Below, one piece after another: positions 7,773 to 17,564 of a stretch of 47,711 nucleotides of DNA; the stretch's first letter is position 1, and every line of letters starts with the position of its first letter. The notes below the pieces were generated by a model. It saw only the letters and a list, made by a program, of their open reading frames with translations, made no database searches and was not told the origin of the DNA. The position numbers and the translations under genes are program-made. The DNA lies in contig JAUJNX010000016.1 of assembly GCA_030447925.1 (NCBI GenBank), positions 1 to 47,711 of the forward strand. Reading direction: 5' to 3'. Origin of the DNA: Egibacteraceae bacterium (lineage in GTDB: Bacteria > Actinomycetota > Nitriliruptoria > Euzebyales > Egibacteraceae).

Positions 7773-10410
7773 GTGGCGCGGCCGCCCACCAAGGCGCCCC
7801 CCCGGTCGCCCGCCCGCTCGCGCGGCGGCGCGGACGACACGACCCGCCTCCCCGCCCGGCCGGAGCGCGGGGCGCGGGGCACGGGGCGGGGTGGGGCCAC
7901 GGCGCTGGCGGACCCGGACCGCGAGGACCGCATCCGCGACCTGTGGGGCATCTTCCTGCTGGTCGTCGCGGTGCTCGCCGGGCTGGCGCTGTGGACCGCC
8001 GACACCGCCGGGCTCGTCGGCTTCTGGCTCGAGCAGGTCTTCCGGGTCCTGTTCGGCGTGCTCGGGCTGGGGGCGCCGGTGGCGCTCGCGCTCGGGGGCG
8101 CGGCGCTGCTGCGCGACCCGCGGCCGGGCAATGGGCGCCTCCTCGGCGGCCTGGCGATCGTGGTGCTGGCCGTCGCGGGGCTCGTCAGCCTCGCCGCGGG
8201 CAGCCCCGACCTGGCCGACCTGCCGGCGCTGCACCGGGCGGCGGGGTGGACGGGGTCGGTCGTCTCGCGCCCGCTCACGCTGCTCGCCGGGCCGGCCGGG
8301 GCCGCGGTGATCCTCGTCGCGCTGCTGGCCGCCGGGCTGTCGGTGGCGACCGCCAAGCCGCCGCGGGCGGTGCTGCGCTGGGTGGCCGGCCGCGTGCGCG
8401 CGGGCCGCGACCTCGCGGCCGAGCGCCGCGAGCGCCGCCACCTGGAGGGCGGCGACGGCGGCCAGGACGACGACGCCGACGACGACCCCGCCGCGGAGCA
8501 CCCCGACGGCGGGGACCGCCCGCGTCGCGGGCTGCGGGCCCTGTGGGACCGGCGCCGCGGGAGCCCGCCCGGCGAGGGGTCCCCCGACGGCGGGGACGAG
8601 CCGGGCGCGCGCCGCGGCGAGGCCCTCGACGCCCCCCCATCGCCGGGGGCGCCGCGGCCGCGCCGCCGCGAGTGACGCGCTCGGGTCCGCCGACGACGCG
8701 ACCCCGCCCGCGGGCCTGCCCGCGGGTCCCCGGCCCGACCGCGAGCCGGTGCTGTTCGAGGGCGTGGACGGGCGCGAGGAGGCGCCCGACGACGAGGGGC
8801 CGCCCGACGCCGGGGTGTTCGCGGGACGCCCGCCCGTGCGGCCCGCGACCGAGGCCGACCGGGGCGCGGGCGACGACACCGACCCGGCGCTGGCCCGGCC
8901 GATCGGCCCGCCGTCGGAGGACTACGCCGACTACGCGCTGCCCCCCGCGCGCCTGCTGCGCGGCGGGCGCGTCGCCCCGGGCAACCGCAAGGCGCTGGAC
9001 CAGATGACCCAGGCGCTGGAGTCGACGCTCGAGCAGTTCGGCGTCGGCGCGCGCGTGACCCGCGTGTCGCGCGGGCCGACGGTCACCCGCTTCGAGCTGT
9101 CGCTGAACCCGGGCACCAAGGTCGCCGCGGTCACCAAGCTGGGCGACGACATCTCCTACGCCCTGGCCACCGCCGAGATCCGCATCGTCGCCCCCATCCC
9201 GGGCAAGAGCGCCATCGGCATCGAGGTCCCCAACCGCGACCGCGACCTCATCACCCTCGGCGACGTGCTGCGCTCCGCCGAGGCCGAGGCCGCGCGCCAC
9301 CCGCTGACCGCGGGCATCGGGGTGGACATCGCGGGCAACCCGGTGCTGGTGAACCTCGCGACCATGCCCCACCTGCTGATCGCGGGCGCCACCGGGTCCG
9401 GCAAGTCGGTGACCATGAACGGGATCGTCACGAGCATCCTCATGCGCGCCACCCCGGCCAGCGTGAAGATGATCCTGATCGACCCCAAGCGCGTGGAGCT
9501 GACGACCTACGACGGGGCGCCGCACCTGCTGACCCCGGTGGTCACCGACGCGAAGCGGGCGACCGAGGCGCTGGACTGGACCGTCAAGGAGATGGAGCAG
9601 CGCTACGAGCGCCTCGCGCTGCTGGGCTACCGCAACCTCGACGCCTACAACGCCGCGGTGCGCGGCGGCACGGTGCGCACGGCGCCCGCGCTGTCGGGGC
9701 GGGCCGACGAGACCTGGCAGGAGCTGCCCTACATCCTGCTCATCATCGACGAGCTCGCCGACCTCATGATGGTCGCGCCGCGCGACGTGGAGTCCGCGAT
9801 CGTGCGCATCGCGCAGATGGCCCGGGCGGTCGGCATCCACCTCATCGTCGCCACCCAGCGGCCGTCGGTCGACGTCGTCACCGGGCTGATCAAGGCCAAC
9901 ATCCCGTCGCGGATCGCCCTGGCGATGGCCACCCAGGCCGACAGCCGCACGATCCTGGACCAGGGCGGCGCGGAGAAGCTGGTCGGGCACGGCGACATGC
10001 TGTTCCTGCCCGCCAACGCCTCCAAGCCCCACCGCATCCAGGGCTGCCTGGTGGAGGAGTCCGAGGTCGCCGACGTCGTGGAGCACTGCCGCGGGCAGCG
10101 CACCCCCGACTACCGGGCCGGGGTCGTCAAGGAGGGCGCGGCGGCGGTCGCGGCCGACGTGCTCGGCGACGACGCCAGCGACGAGGACCTCACCAAGGCC
10201 GCGATGGAGCTGGTCGTGCGCTCCGGGCTGGGGTCGACCTCGATGCTCCAGCGCAAGCTGAAGGTCGGGTTCGCCCGCGCCGGGCGGATCATGGACGAGC
10301 TGGAGACCCTGGGCGTCGTGGGCCCGTCGGAGGGCTCCAAGGCGCGCGCGGTCCTCATGACCGTGGACGAGCTGGAGTCGCGCGGCGGGGCGGGACCGCC
10401 CGGCACCTGA
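7773..10410 (+). CDS. ftsK: DNA translocase FtsK, interrupted by one apparent frameshift
   Basis: FtsK anchors at the septum and pumps chromosomal DNA during division. The first part (GTG 7773, stop TGA at 8673-8675) encodes four or so membrane segments (for example IFLLVVAVLAGLALW) and an acidic/Arg-rich linker. The second part, in a different frame and readable to the stop at 10410, encodes the motor with Walker A GATGSGKS, Walker B LLIIDELADLMM, the ATQRPSVDVVTG segment and a C-terminal winged-helix gamma domain. Frames join at a seven-C run (8632-8638), where one base too many explains the break; the joined protein would be about 879 residues, normal for actinobacterial FtsK. An alternative is a genuine split into a membrane protein and a soluble motor starting near GTG 8749. 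Confidence 0.88.
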
Positions 10411-10460
10411 ACCGTCCACAGGTCGGGCACCCGGCCCTGGCGGGCGCCGCCCCGGGGGGT

Positions 10461-10466
10461 TACGGT
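10461..10466 (+). promoter_or_regulatory. -10-like TACGGT upstream of ggt
   Basis: TACGGT fits the actinobacterial TAnnnT -10 pattern and lies about 36 nt before the ggt ATG, which has its own GGAG ribosome site at about 10493. No -35 was identified. Confidence 0.25.
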
Positions 10467-10502
10467 CCGTGGCCGTCCGCCCGTCCCGTCTGGAGACTGC
10501 CG

Positions 10503-12254
10503 ATGCGCCACCTGCGGCCGCTGCGCCCGCTGCTGCTCGCCCTGGTCCTGTGCCTCGCGCTCCTGCCGGGGGTGGCGGCCGCGCAACCCGCGGCGCCGCT
10601 GGCGCCCACCGCGCCCAAGGTGCCCACCGCCGTCGGCGACGGCGGCGCGGCCGCCACCGTGGACGAGCTGGCCACCCGCACCGCGGTCGACGTGCTCGCC
10701 GCGGGGGGCAACGCGGTCGACGCGGCGGTGGCCGCGGCGGCCGTCCTCGGCGTCACCGAGCCGTACTCCTGCGGCATCGGCGGCGGCGGCTTCCTCGTCG
10801 CCTACCTGGCGGACGAGGACCGGGTCGTCACCATCGACCACCGGGAGACCGCGCCGAACTCGCTGCGGGAGGACTCCTTCCTCGATGCCGCCGGCCAGCC
10901 GATCCCGTTCGGCGAGGCGGTCACGTCGGGCCTGGGCGTCGGGGTGCCGGGCACGGTGCGCGGCTGGCAGCAGGCGCTCAGCCGGTACGGGACGATCTCG
11001 CTGCGCCAGGCCCTCCAGCCCGCGATCGACGTGGCCCGCTCCGGCTTCGTCGTCGACGAGACCTTCGCGTCCCAGACCGAGGCGAACCTGGAGCGCTTCG
11101 CCGACTTCTCCTCGACGCGGGAGCTGTTCCTGGACGACGACGGCACCGCCCCCGACGTGGGGTCGGTCCTGCGCAACCCCGACCTGGCCGACACCTACCG
11201 CCTGATCGCCCGCCGCGGCGCCGACGCCTTCTACCGCGGGCCGATCGCCCGCGACATCGTCTCGACGGTGAACCGCCCCCCGCTGCTCGCCGGCGAGACG
11301 CGCACGGTCCGCCCCGGCGGCATGGACCTCGGTGACCTGGCCTCCTACGCCGCCCCGCACCGCCCGCCCACCATGGTGGAGTACCGGGGCCTGGAGGTGG
11401 CGGGCATGGGGCCGCCCTCCAGCGGCGGGTCGACCGTGGGCGAGGCGCTCAACATCCTCGAGGGCTTCGACCTGGCCGCCGCCGACCGCGAGGAGGCCTT
11501 CCACCTGCAGTTCGAGGCCGCCGCGCTGGCCTTCGCCGACCGCAACGCCTACGTGGGCGACGCCGACTACGTCGACGTGCCGCTCGAGGAGCTGCTGTCC
11601 GACGAGTTCGCCGCCGAGCGCCGCGCGCTGATCGGCGAGACCGCGCTGCCCAAGCCGGTCGCGCCGGGGGTGCCGGACAGCGCCGAGGGGGAGAGCACGA
11701 CCCACCTCACCGTCGCCGACGACCAGGGCAACGTCGTCAGCTACACGTTCACCATCGAGTCAACGGGCGGGAGCGGGATCGCCGTGCCGGGCCGCGGGTT
11801 CCTGCTGAACAACGAGCTGACCGACTTCAACTTCGTCCCGGGGACGGCGAACTCGCCGGCGCCCGGCAAGCGGCCGCGCAGCAGCATGAGCCCCACGATC
11901 GTGCTGCGCGACGGCGAGCCGGTGCTGGCGGTCGGCTCGCCGGGCGGGGCGACGATCATCACGACGGTGCTCCAGATCCTGGTCGATGACATCGACCTGG
12001 GCGCGTCGCTGCCGGAGGCCATCGCGGCGCCGCGGGCCTCCCAGCGCAACCTGCCCGTGACCAACGCCGAACCCGCGTTCCTCGCCTCGCCCCTGCGCGC
12101 GGAGCTGGAGGCGCGCGGCCACGCCTTCAGCGAGGTCGCCGAGATCGGCGCTGCGACCGGCATCGCCCTGCTCGACGACGGCTCGTTCCTGGCCGCGGCG
12201 GAACCCGACCGCCGCGGCGGGGGCGCCGCCGCCGTGGTCGCGCCCACCCCCTAG
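10503..12254 (+). CDS. ggt: Secreted gamma-glutamyltransferase
   Basis: An N-terminal nucleophile hydrolase that cleaves gamma-glutamyl bonds (glutathione and related peptides) outside the membrane. A Sec-type signal peptide is clear (charged MRHLRPLRP, hydrophobic core, cleavage near AAAQP at about residue 27). The autocleavage nucleophile is Thr399 in GESTTHLTV, separating large and small subunits. AVDAAVAAA and the small-subunit PGGATIITTVLQ segment are typical. At 583 residues it is full length. A GGAG ribosome site precedes the ATG by 7 nt or so. It begins after ftsK with its own presumed promoter. Confidence 0.95.
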   Translation: MRHLRPLRPLLLALVLCLALLPGVAAAQPAAPLAPTAPKVPTAVGDGGAAATVDELATRTAVDVLAAGGNAVDAAVAAAAVLGVTEPYSCGIGGGGFLVAYLADEDRVVTIDHRETAPNSLREDSFLDAAGQPIPFGEAVTSGLGVGVPGTVRGWQQALSRYGTISLRQALQPAIDVARSGFVVDETFASQTEANLERFADFSSTRELFLDDDGTAPDVGSVLRNPDLADTYRLIARRGADAFYRGPIARDIVSTVNRPPLLAGETRTVRPGGMDLGDLASYAAPHRPPTMVEYRGLEVAGMGPPSSGGSTVGEALNILEGFDLAAADREEAFHLQFEAAALAFADRNAYVGDADYVDVPLEELLSDEFAAERRALIGETALPKPVAPGVPDSAEGESTTHLTVADDQGNVVSYTFTIESTGGSGIAVPGRGFLLNNELTDFNFVPGTANSPAPGKRPRSSMSPTIVLRDGEPVLAVGSPGGATIITTVLQILVDDIDLGASLPEAIAAPRASQRNLPVTNAEPAFLASPLRAELEARGHAFSEVAEIGAATGIALLDDGSFLAAAEPDRRGGGAAAVVAPTP

Positions 12255-12255
12255 A

Positions 12256-12273
12256 GCCTGCGGTCCGGCAGGC
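12256..12273 (+). terminator. Small hairpin after ggt
   Basis: GCCTGC-GGTCCG-GCAGGC forms a 6-bp stem immediately after the ggt stop codon. There is no U tract, as is usual for high-GC actinobacteria, so termination is only suggested. Confidence 0.35.
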
Positions 12274-12294
12274 GGTGGCGCGGTGGAGGTGCCG

Positions 12295-12693
12295 ATGACG
12301 CTCGCGCCGCACCTGCGGGTGGCGCGGCCCAGCCGCGACCTGGTCGCGGCGGAGCGCTTCTGGGTGGCGGGCTTGGGAATGGAGGTGCTGTACCGCGCCG
12401 CAGCGGAGGTTCCCGGTGAACACGAGCTGCTCATGGTCGGCTGGCCCGCAGCGGCGTGGCACCTTGAGCTGACCCGCGATCCGGCTCGGCCGGTCGTGCC
12501 GGTCCCGACGGCGGAGGACCTGCTCGTCCTCTACCTCGGCGCCGACCCCGCGCCCGCGCTCCTCGAGCGGCTCGTGCACGCCGGCGGCCGGCGGGTGCCC
12601 GCCGCCAACCCCTACTGGGACCAGTGGGGGGTCACGATCGAGGATCAGGACGGGTATCGGCTCGTGCTGTGCCGCCGGACCTGGCGTCCCTAG
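12295..12693 (+). CDS. VOC (glyoxalase-like) family protein
   Basis: A 132-residue protein with the paired beta-alpha-beta-beta-beta pattern of the vicinal-oxygen-chelate fold, including RPSRDLVAAERFWVAGLGMEV at the N-terminus and the closing IEDQDGYRLVLCRR strand, resembling YycE-type single-module glyoxalase/bleomycin-resistance proteins. Substrate and metal use cannot be deduced. The ATG at 12295 is preferred over GTG 12283 because GGAGGTG lies just upstream of it. It converges on the CaiB-family gene with only 28 bp between stops. Confidence 0.8.
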   Translation: MTLAPHLRVARPSRDLVAAERFWVAGLGMEVLYRAAAEVPGEHELLMVGWPAAAWHLELTRDPARPVVPVPTAEDLLVLYLGADPAPALLERLVHAGGRRVPAANPYWDQWGVTIEDQDGYRLVLCRRTWRP

Positions 12694-12704
12694 GCACCGG
12701 CTCC

Positions 12705-12723
12705 GACCCGATGCTGTCGGGTC
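12705..12723. terminator. Hairpin between convergent genes
   Basis: GACCCGA-TGCTG-TCGGGTC, a perfect 7-bp stem with a 5-nt loop, lies between the convergent VOC and CaiB-family genes and touches the latter's stop codon. It could act in both directions. Confidence 0.5.
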
Positions 12724-13867
12724 AGGCGACGGCGCCGGCCGCGCGCAGGCCGGCGACGGCGGCGGGGGAGAGGCCGGTCTCGGCGAGGATCTCGTCGGTG
12801 TGCTGGCCGGGCAGGACCGGCGGCCGGGAGAGCGCGCCGGGCGTGCGCGACAGGCGCGGGGCGGGGGCGGGCTGCACCAGGCCCTCGTGCTCCACGAAGG
12901 TCGCGCGGGCCGTCAGGTGCGGGTGGGAGCGCGCCTCGACCAGGGACAGCACCGGGGCGACACAGGCGTCGGTCCCGGCGAAGCGGTCCGCCCAGGTCGC
13001 CCGGTCCGCCGTGGCGAAGCGCGCCGCCAGCGCGGCCCGCAGCGCGGGCCAGCGCCCGGGGTCGTCCTGGGGCCAGTCCGCCGGGTCCAGCCCCACGCCG
13101 TCCAGCAGCGCCGCGTAGAACCTCGGCTCGAGCGCCCCGACCGCGACGTGCCCGCCGTCGGCCGTCGCGTAGCACCGGTAGAACGGCGCGCCGCCGTCCA
13201 GCAGGTTGGCCTCGCGCCGGTCGGTCCACGCCCCGGCGGCGAGCAGCCCGTGGACCATCGCGCCCAGCACGGCGACCCCGTCGACCATGGCCGCGTCGAC
13301 CACCTGGCCGCGCCCCGAGCGCTCCCGCTCCAGCAGCGCGCAGACGACCCCGAAGGCCAGGAACGCCCCGCCACCACCGAAGTCGGCGAGGTAGTTCAGC
13401 GGCACGACCGGCTGGTCGGGCGTGCCGATCCCGTGCAGCGCCCCCGCCACCGCGGCGTAGTCGATGTCGTGGCCGACGCTGCCCGCCAGCGGCCCCTCCT
13501 GCCCCCAGCCGGTCATGCGCCCGTAGACCAGCCGCGGGTTGCGCGCGAGGCAGCCGCCGGGGTCCAGCCCCAGCCGCTCGGCGACGCCCGGGCGCCAGCC
13601 CTCGACCAGGACGTCGGCCGCGTCGACCAGGCGACGCGCCACGAGCGCCCCCTCCGGGTGCTTGAGGTCGACGGCGACCGAACGCCGCCCGCGGGCCAGC
13701 AGGTCGGTGGCTGCCGGCGCCCCGAGCCCGGCGCCGGCGGTGCGGTCGACGCGGACGACGTCGGCGCCCATGTCGGCCAGGAGCATCGCCCCGAACGGCG
13801 CCGCGCCGATCCCCGCCAGCTCGAGGACGCGGATGCCCGCCAGCGGGCCCGCCGATCGCTCGTCCAC
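12722..13867 (-). CDS. CaiB/BaiF family CoA-transferase (alpha-methylacyl-CoA racemase-like)
   Basis: A class III CoA-transferase-fold protein of 381 residues. GIRVLELAGIGAAPFGAMLL and ADMGADVVRVDR form the nucleotide-like fold, while GHDIDYAAVAGAL and NYLADFGGGGAFL carry the histidine and aspartate used by alpha-methylacyl-CoA racemase (Mcr/AMACR). That pair of motifs favours racemase over CoA transfer. The GTG at 13867 is chosen because GGGGGTGGCG lies directly upstream; a start at 13927 would add 20 unlikely residues. It is transcribed away from rodZ. The true acyl-CoA substrate is unknown. Confidence 0.9.
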   Translation of the reverse strand: MDERSAGPLAGIRVLELAGIGAAPFGAMLLADMGADVVRVDRTAGAGLGAPAATDLLARGRRSVAVDLKHPEGALVARRLVDAADVLVEGWRPGVAERLGLDPGGCLARNPRLVYGRMTGWGQEGPLAGSVGHDIDYAAVAGALHGIGTPDQPVVPLNYLADFGGGGAFLAFGVVCALLERERSGRGQVVDAAMVDGVAVLGAMVHGLLAAGAWTDRREANLLDGGAPFYRCYATADGGHVAVGALEPRFYAALLDGVGLDPADWPQDDPGRWPALRAALAARFATADRATWADRFAGTDACVAPVLSLVEARSHPHLTARATFVEHEGLVQPAPAPRLSRTPGALSRPPVLPGQHTDEILAETGLSPAAVAGLRAAGAVA

Positions 13868-14108
13868 CGCGCCACCCCCGTCCGCCTGTCCACACAACGG
13901 CCACGCCCGGCCCGGGCGGCCCGACACGGACCTGGCATACTGCTAGCTCGCAGGCTCGCCGCGCACACCGGACGGGCCGCGCCCACGGAAACGCAGACCC
14001 ACGAGGACCGCCGGTCCGGCTCCGGTGCGGCGGGGCGCCGCGTGCAGGGTCGGTGCCGGAACCCGGGCAGACCACCGGCGTCACCCTCCCGACAAGGACG
14101 AACGGACC

Positions 14109-15041
14109 ATGGCACGGGGCATCGGCGACACGCTGCGGGCCTCGCGGCGCCAGCAGCAGTTGACGCTCGCGCAGGCCGCCGCGGAGATCCGGGTGCGCGA
14201 GCCCTACCTGGCCGCGCTCGAGGACGAGAAGTTCAACGCCCTCGGCGGCGACGTGTACGTCCGGGCCTTCCTGCGCGGCTACTCCGAGTACCTGGGGCTC
14301 GACGCCGACCAGATGGTCGACACCTACCGCCGGGAGCACGAGCGCGACGGGGCGCGGCACACGAGCACCATGACCGCGGCCCGCCCGCTGGACGCGCCGC
14401 CGACGCTGACCGCCGGACCCGGTGCCGCCGACCTGTCCGACCACGACCTCACCTCGGGCCTGCCGGCCCTGGACGATGTCGAGGGCCAGCCTCCCCGCCG
14501 CGCCCTGATCCTCGCCGGCGTGGTCCTCATGCTCATCGGCGCCGCGGTCATCGCCATGCGCTTCCTCTCCGCCGGGCCGGCCGACACCTCGATCGCCGGC
14601 GGGGCGGCCCCCGACCCCGCGGCGTCGGTGGCCGCCGAGGCGCCGGCGCCGGAGACCCCGGTCCAGGCCGCGGTCGTCCCGCAGGAGCAGCCCACCGCCG
14701 CCCCGCAGCCGTCGGCCCCCGCCGCCACGCCGCAGGCGACCGCGGCCGCGCCGTCGACCGAGCCGCTGACCGCCCTGGACGTCCAGGTCAGCCTGCCCGA
14801 CGCGGAGAACTGGATGCGGGTGACCGTGGACGGGGTGGAGCAGCTCGAGGGCCTGCAGCCCGCCGGCTACAGCGGCACCTTCTCCGGCGAGGAGTCCGTC
14901 GAGCTGCGCATCGGCGACGCGTCCCGCGCGCGGATCCTGCTCAACGGCGTCGACCAGGGGCAGCTCGGCCCGGCCACCTGGGTCGCCGACATCGTCTACC
15001 GCATCGGTGAACCTCCCAGCGTGACGACGGAGGCACCTTGA
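14109..15041 (+). CDS. RodZ-like helix-turn-helix membrane protein
   Basis: Residues 1-75 form a RodZ-type helix-turn-helix (LTLAQAAAEIRVREPYLAAL), a single membrane segment lies at ~131-151, a Pro/Ala-rich stretch follows outside the membrane, and a C-terminal DUF4115 domain starts near 225. RodZ links MreB to the cell-wall elongation machinery in rods; its actinobacterial homologues commonly sit upstream of pgsA, as here. The ATG is preceded by AAGGACGAACGG, a modest ribosome site, and a leader of roughly 160 nt follows a CATACT -10-like sequence at about 13933. Its stop overlaps the pgsA start. Confidence 0.88.
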   Translation: MARGIGDTLRASRRQQQLTLAQAAAEIRVREPYLAALEDEKFNALGGDVYVRAFLRGYSEYLGLDADQMVDTYRREHERDGARHTSTMTAARPLDAPPTLTAGPGAADLSDHDLTSGLPALDDVEGQPPRRALILAGVVLMLIGAAVIAMRFLSAGPADTSIAGGAAPDPAASVAAEAPAPETPVQAAVVPQEQPTAAPQPSAPAATPQATAAAPSTEPLTALDVQVSLPDAENWMRVTVDGVEQLEGLQPAGYSGTFSGEESVELRIGDASRARILLNGVDQGQLGPATWVADIVYRIGEPPSVTTEAP

Positions 15042-15595
15042 TCCGCGCGGCCGACGCGCCCGCGCCGGTGTGGAGCAACCTGGCCAACGGCCTCACCCTC
15101 CTGCGCGTCGCGCTGGTGCCGGTGATCGCCGCCCTGCTCCTGGCGGGCGGCGAGACGGCGCGCTGGTGGGCGTGCGGGGTCTTCCTGGTCGCGGCCATCA
15201 GCGACTCGGTGGACGGCTTCGTCGCCCGGCGCGCCGGGATCAGCCGCTGGGGCCAGCTCGCGGATCCGGCGGCGGACAAGGCCCTGATCGTCGGCACCCT
15301 GGTGGTCCTCGCGTGGCTGGGGGACCTGCCGTGGTGGGCCGTCGCCGTCGTCGCCCTCCGCGAGGTCGCGGTCACGGTCCTGCGCAGCGTCCTGGCCCGC
15401 CGGGGGCTGGTCATGCCGGCCAGCATCTTCGGCAAGGTGAAGACGGTCCTGCAGGTCGTCGCCATCACCCTGTACCTGATCCCACCCCTGGACCAGCGCA
15501 TCGCCGACGGGGCGCTGTGGGTCGCGGTGGCGGTGACCATCGCCAGCGGGCTGGAGTACACGGTCCGCGCCAGGGGGCTGCGGCGTGCGGGCTGA
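15038..15595 (+). CDS. pgsA: CDP-diacylglycerol-glycerol-3-phosphate 3-phosphatidyltransferase-like enzyme
   Basis: A CDP-alcohol phosphatidyltransferase of 185 residues with about five membrane segments. The family signature D-x2-DG-x2-AR-x8-G-x3-D-x3-D is complete in SDSVDGFVARRAG...GQLADPAADK. It makes phosphatidylglycerophosphate in the membrane, the precursor of phosphatidylglycerol and cardiolipin. The start is a TTG overlapping the rodZ stop (TTGA) with GGAGG about 8 nt upstream. The last bases overlap the cinA GTG. Confidence 0.92.
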   Translation: MIRAADAPAPVWSNLANGLTLLRVALVPVIAALLLAGGETARWWACGVFLVAAISDSVDGFVARRAGISRWGQLADPAADKALIVGTLVVLAWLGDLPWWAVAVVALREVAVTVLRSVLARRGLVMPASIFGKVKTVLQVVAITLYLIPPLDQRIADGALWVAVAVTIASGLEYTVRARGLRRAG

Positions 15596-16844
15596 GCTCG
15601 TCGCCGTGGGCAGCGAGCTGCTCCTCGGCACCAACGTCGACACGAACTCGGCCTGGATCTCCGCCCGGCTGGCCGAGGTCGGGATCGACGTGTTCCGCCA
15701 CACCACCGTGGGCGACAACGTCGACCGCATGGCCGAGGTGATCGGCGGCGCGGCGGAGCGCGCCGACGCGGTGGTCGTCACCGGCGGGCTGGGGCCCACC
15801 CAGGACGACCTGACCCGGGTCGCGGTCGCCCGCCTCGCCGGGGTGCCCCTGGAGCGCCGTGACGACCTCGTCGACCACCTGCACGCCGTGTTCGCCCGCA
15901 GCGGCCGGCGGATGCCGGACAACAACCTGGTGCAGGCCGACCTCCCGGCCGGCGCGCGGGTGCTCGCCCCGGTGGGCACCGCGGCGGGCTTCCAGGTCCG
16001 CGTGGGCGACGCCGACGTGTTCTGCGTCCCCGGCGTCCCCGCGGAGATGGAGGTGATGGTCGCGCGCGACGTGCTGCCCGCCCTGGTGGAGCGCGGCGGG
16101 CTCGCCGCCACGGTCAGCCGCCTGGTGCGCACCGCGGGGCTGTCGGAGTCCGGCGTGGCGGAGACCCTCGCGCCGCTCGTGGAGCGGCTCGACGCCGCGG
16201 GCAACCCGACGGTGGCGTTCCTCGCCTCCCGGGGGGAGACCCGGGTCCGGATCACCGGCAAGTCCGCCACCCGCGAGGCCGCCCTGGCCCTGGTCGACCC
16301 CGTCGTACAGGAGGTCGTCGGCCTGCTCGGCGTGGGCGTGACGGGGCTGGACGACGAGGGGCCCGAGCACGCCGTCGCGCGCCTGCTCCGGTCGCGCGGG
16401 TGGACCCTGGCGATCGCCGAGTCGGTCAGCGGTGGCAACCTCGGCGCGCGCCTGGTCACCGTGCCGGGCGCGAGCGACTGGTTCCGGGGTGGGGTGCTCG
16501 TCTACGCGACCGACACCAAGGCGTCGCTGGCCGGCGTCGACCCGGACCTGCTCGACCGCGAGGGGCCGGTCAGCGAGGCGACCGCGGCCGCCCTGGCCGG
16601 CGCGGTCCGCGCGCGGCTGGGCGCCGACGTGGGCCTGGCCGTCGTCGGGGTTGCGGGCCCGGCCGAGCAGGGCGGGCGCCCCGTGGGCACCGTGGTCGTC
16701 GGCACCGCCGTGCCGGACGGCGACGCCACCACCCGCGAGGTGCGCCTGCCCGGGCGGTCGCGCCAGCAGATCCAGGAGTGGGCCGCCAGCGCGGCCCTCG
16801 ACGCGCTGCGGCGGCGGCTGGCCCCCGCGGAGGTGAGCATGTGA
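15585..16844 (+). CDS. cinA: CinA family protein (nicotinamide-nucleotide amidohydrolase / ADP-ribose pyrophosphatase)
   Basis: The 419-residue protein has an N-terminal MoaB/MogA-like domain (VAVGSELLLGTNVDTNSAWI; VVVTGGLGPTQDD) and a C-terminal PncC-like amidase domain (LAIAESVSGGNLGARL; VYATDTKASLAGV). CinA processes damaged or free nicotinamide nucleotides; the name comes from competence. The amidase active-site segment usually reads AESxTGG; here it is AESVSGG, a conservative change. It overlaps pgsA by 11 nt and thpR by 4 nt, and lies just before recA as in many bacteria. Confidence 0.94.
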   Translation: MRAELVAVGSELLLGTNVDTNSAWISARLAEVGIDVFRHTTVGDNVDRMAEVIGGAAERADAVVVTGGLGPTQDDLTRVAVARLAGVPLERRDDLVDHLHAVFARSGRRMPDNNLVQADLPAGARVLAPVGTAAGFQVRVGDADVFCVPGVPAEMEVMVARDVLPALVERGGLAATVSRLVRTAGLSESGVAETLAPLVERLDAAGNPTVAFLASRGETRVRITGKSATREAALALVDPVVQEVVGLLGVGVTGLDDEGPEHAVARLLRSRGWTLAIAESVSGGNLGARLVTVPGASDWFRGGVLVYATDTKASLAGVDPDLLDREGPVSEATAAALAGAVRARLGADVGLAVVGVAGPAEQGGRPVGTVVVGTAVPDGDATTREVRLPGRSRQQIQEWAASAALDALRRRLAPAEVSM

Positions 16845-17422
16845 CGACGCCGACCGCGTCGGACCAGGCGGCGCGACTGCGGCTGTTCGTCGCCGTGTCG
16901 GTGCCCGATCCCATCCGCGTCGCGATCGACGAGGCCGCGGCCCCGATGCGCGAGGCCGTGCCCGGGCTGCGCTGGACCGACCCGGAGAGCTGGCACCTGA
17001 CGCTGGCCTTCCTCGGCGGCGTCCCGCGCGAGCAGATCGGGCCGATCGAGCGGGCGGTGGGGGAGACCGCCGCCTCCGCCCACCCCTTCACGCTGCGGCT
17101 GTCCGGCGCGGCCGGGGTGTTCACCGGCGGGTCGGGCGGGGTGCTGTGGGTGGGGCTGGAGGACGCCCCGATGCTGGAGGAGCTCGCTGCGGGGCTGCGC
17201 CGGGGGCTCGGCGCGGTGGCCCCGGCCGTCGACGCCCAGCCGTTCCAGGCCCACCTCACGCTGGCCCGGTCCACCCCCAACCAGCGCATCCCTGGCGACC
17301 TCGTGGAGCGCTACGCCGGCCCGCGCCACCCCTGGACGGTGCGGCGGCTGGCGCTCATGCGCTCGCGCCTGGCCGTGGGCGGTGCGCGCTACGGCGTCTG
17401 GGCCGAGTGGCCGCTGGAGTAG
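16841..17422 (+). CDS. thpR: RNA 2',3'-cyclic phosphodiesterase (2H family)
   Basis: A two-histidine phosphoesterase of 193 residues with both HxTL motifs (HLTLAFLG and HLTLARS). ThpR hydrolyses 2',3'-cyclic phosphate RNA ends; the older name is 2'-5' RNA ligase. The GTG start overlaps the cinA stop. Its stop codon lies only 12 nt before the LexA box of recA, so the recA promoter region begins at once after it. Confidence 0.93.
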   Translation: MTTPTASDQAARLRLFVAVSVPDPIRVAIDEAAAPMREAVPGLRWTDPESWHLTLAFLGGVPREQIGPIERAVGETAASAHPFTLRLSGAAGVFTGGSGGVLWVGLEDAPMLEELAAGLRRGLGAVAPAVDAQPFQAHLTLARSTPNQRIPGDLVERYAGPRHPWTVRRLALMRSRLAVGGARYGVWAEWPLE

Positions 17423-17434
17423 CTGCCTCCTCCT

Positions 17435-17448
17435 CGAACATCCGTTCG
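17435..17448 (+). promoter_or_regulatory. LexA (SOS) box of recA
   Basis: CGAACATCCGTTCG matches the Gram-positive SOS box CGAACNNNNGTTCG in every fixed position. A TAGGCT -10-like hexamer (17450-17455) sits directly after, so LexA would block this upstream promoter. Confidence 0.85.
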
Positions 17449-17496
17449 GTAGGCTGGGAGCCGTCGTCCACAGATGCGGGCGCCCGTCCCGGGAAC

Positions 17497-17519
17497 CTGT
17501 CACAGGTGGGGGTTAGCGT
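17497..17519 (+). promoter_or_regulatory. PafBC/RecA-NDp-type promoter of recA
   Basis: CTGTCACAG, 8 nt, then TAGCGT. The element is downstream of the LexA box, the same order as the two recA promoters of mycobacteria, where the proximal one is LexA-independent. Confidence 0.8.
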
Positions 17520-17564
17520 CCCCTCCGACAACGGATGGACGACGCACACCTTTCGGAGGAGAAC

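Noticed and set aside
13886..13898. DnaA-box-like TGTCCACA sequences (also near 10413, 17466 and 30570-30640)
   Set aside because: Each is at best an 8-of-9 match, scattered rather than clustered as in an origin, and no dnaA, dnaN or AT-rich region is nearby.
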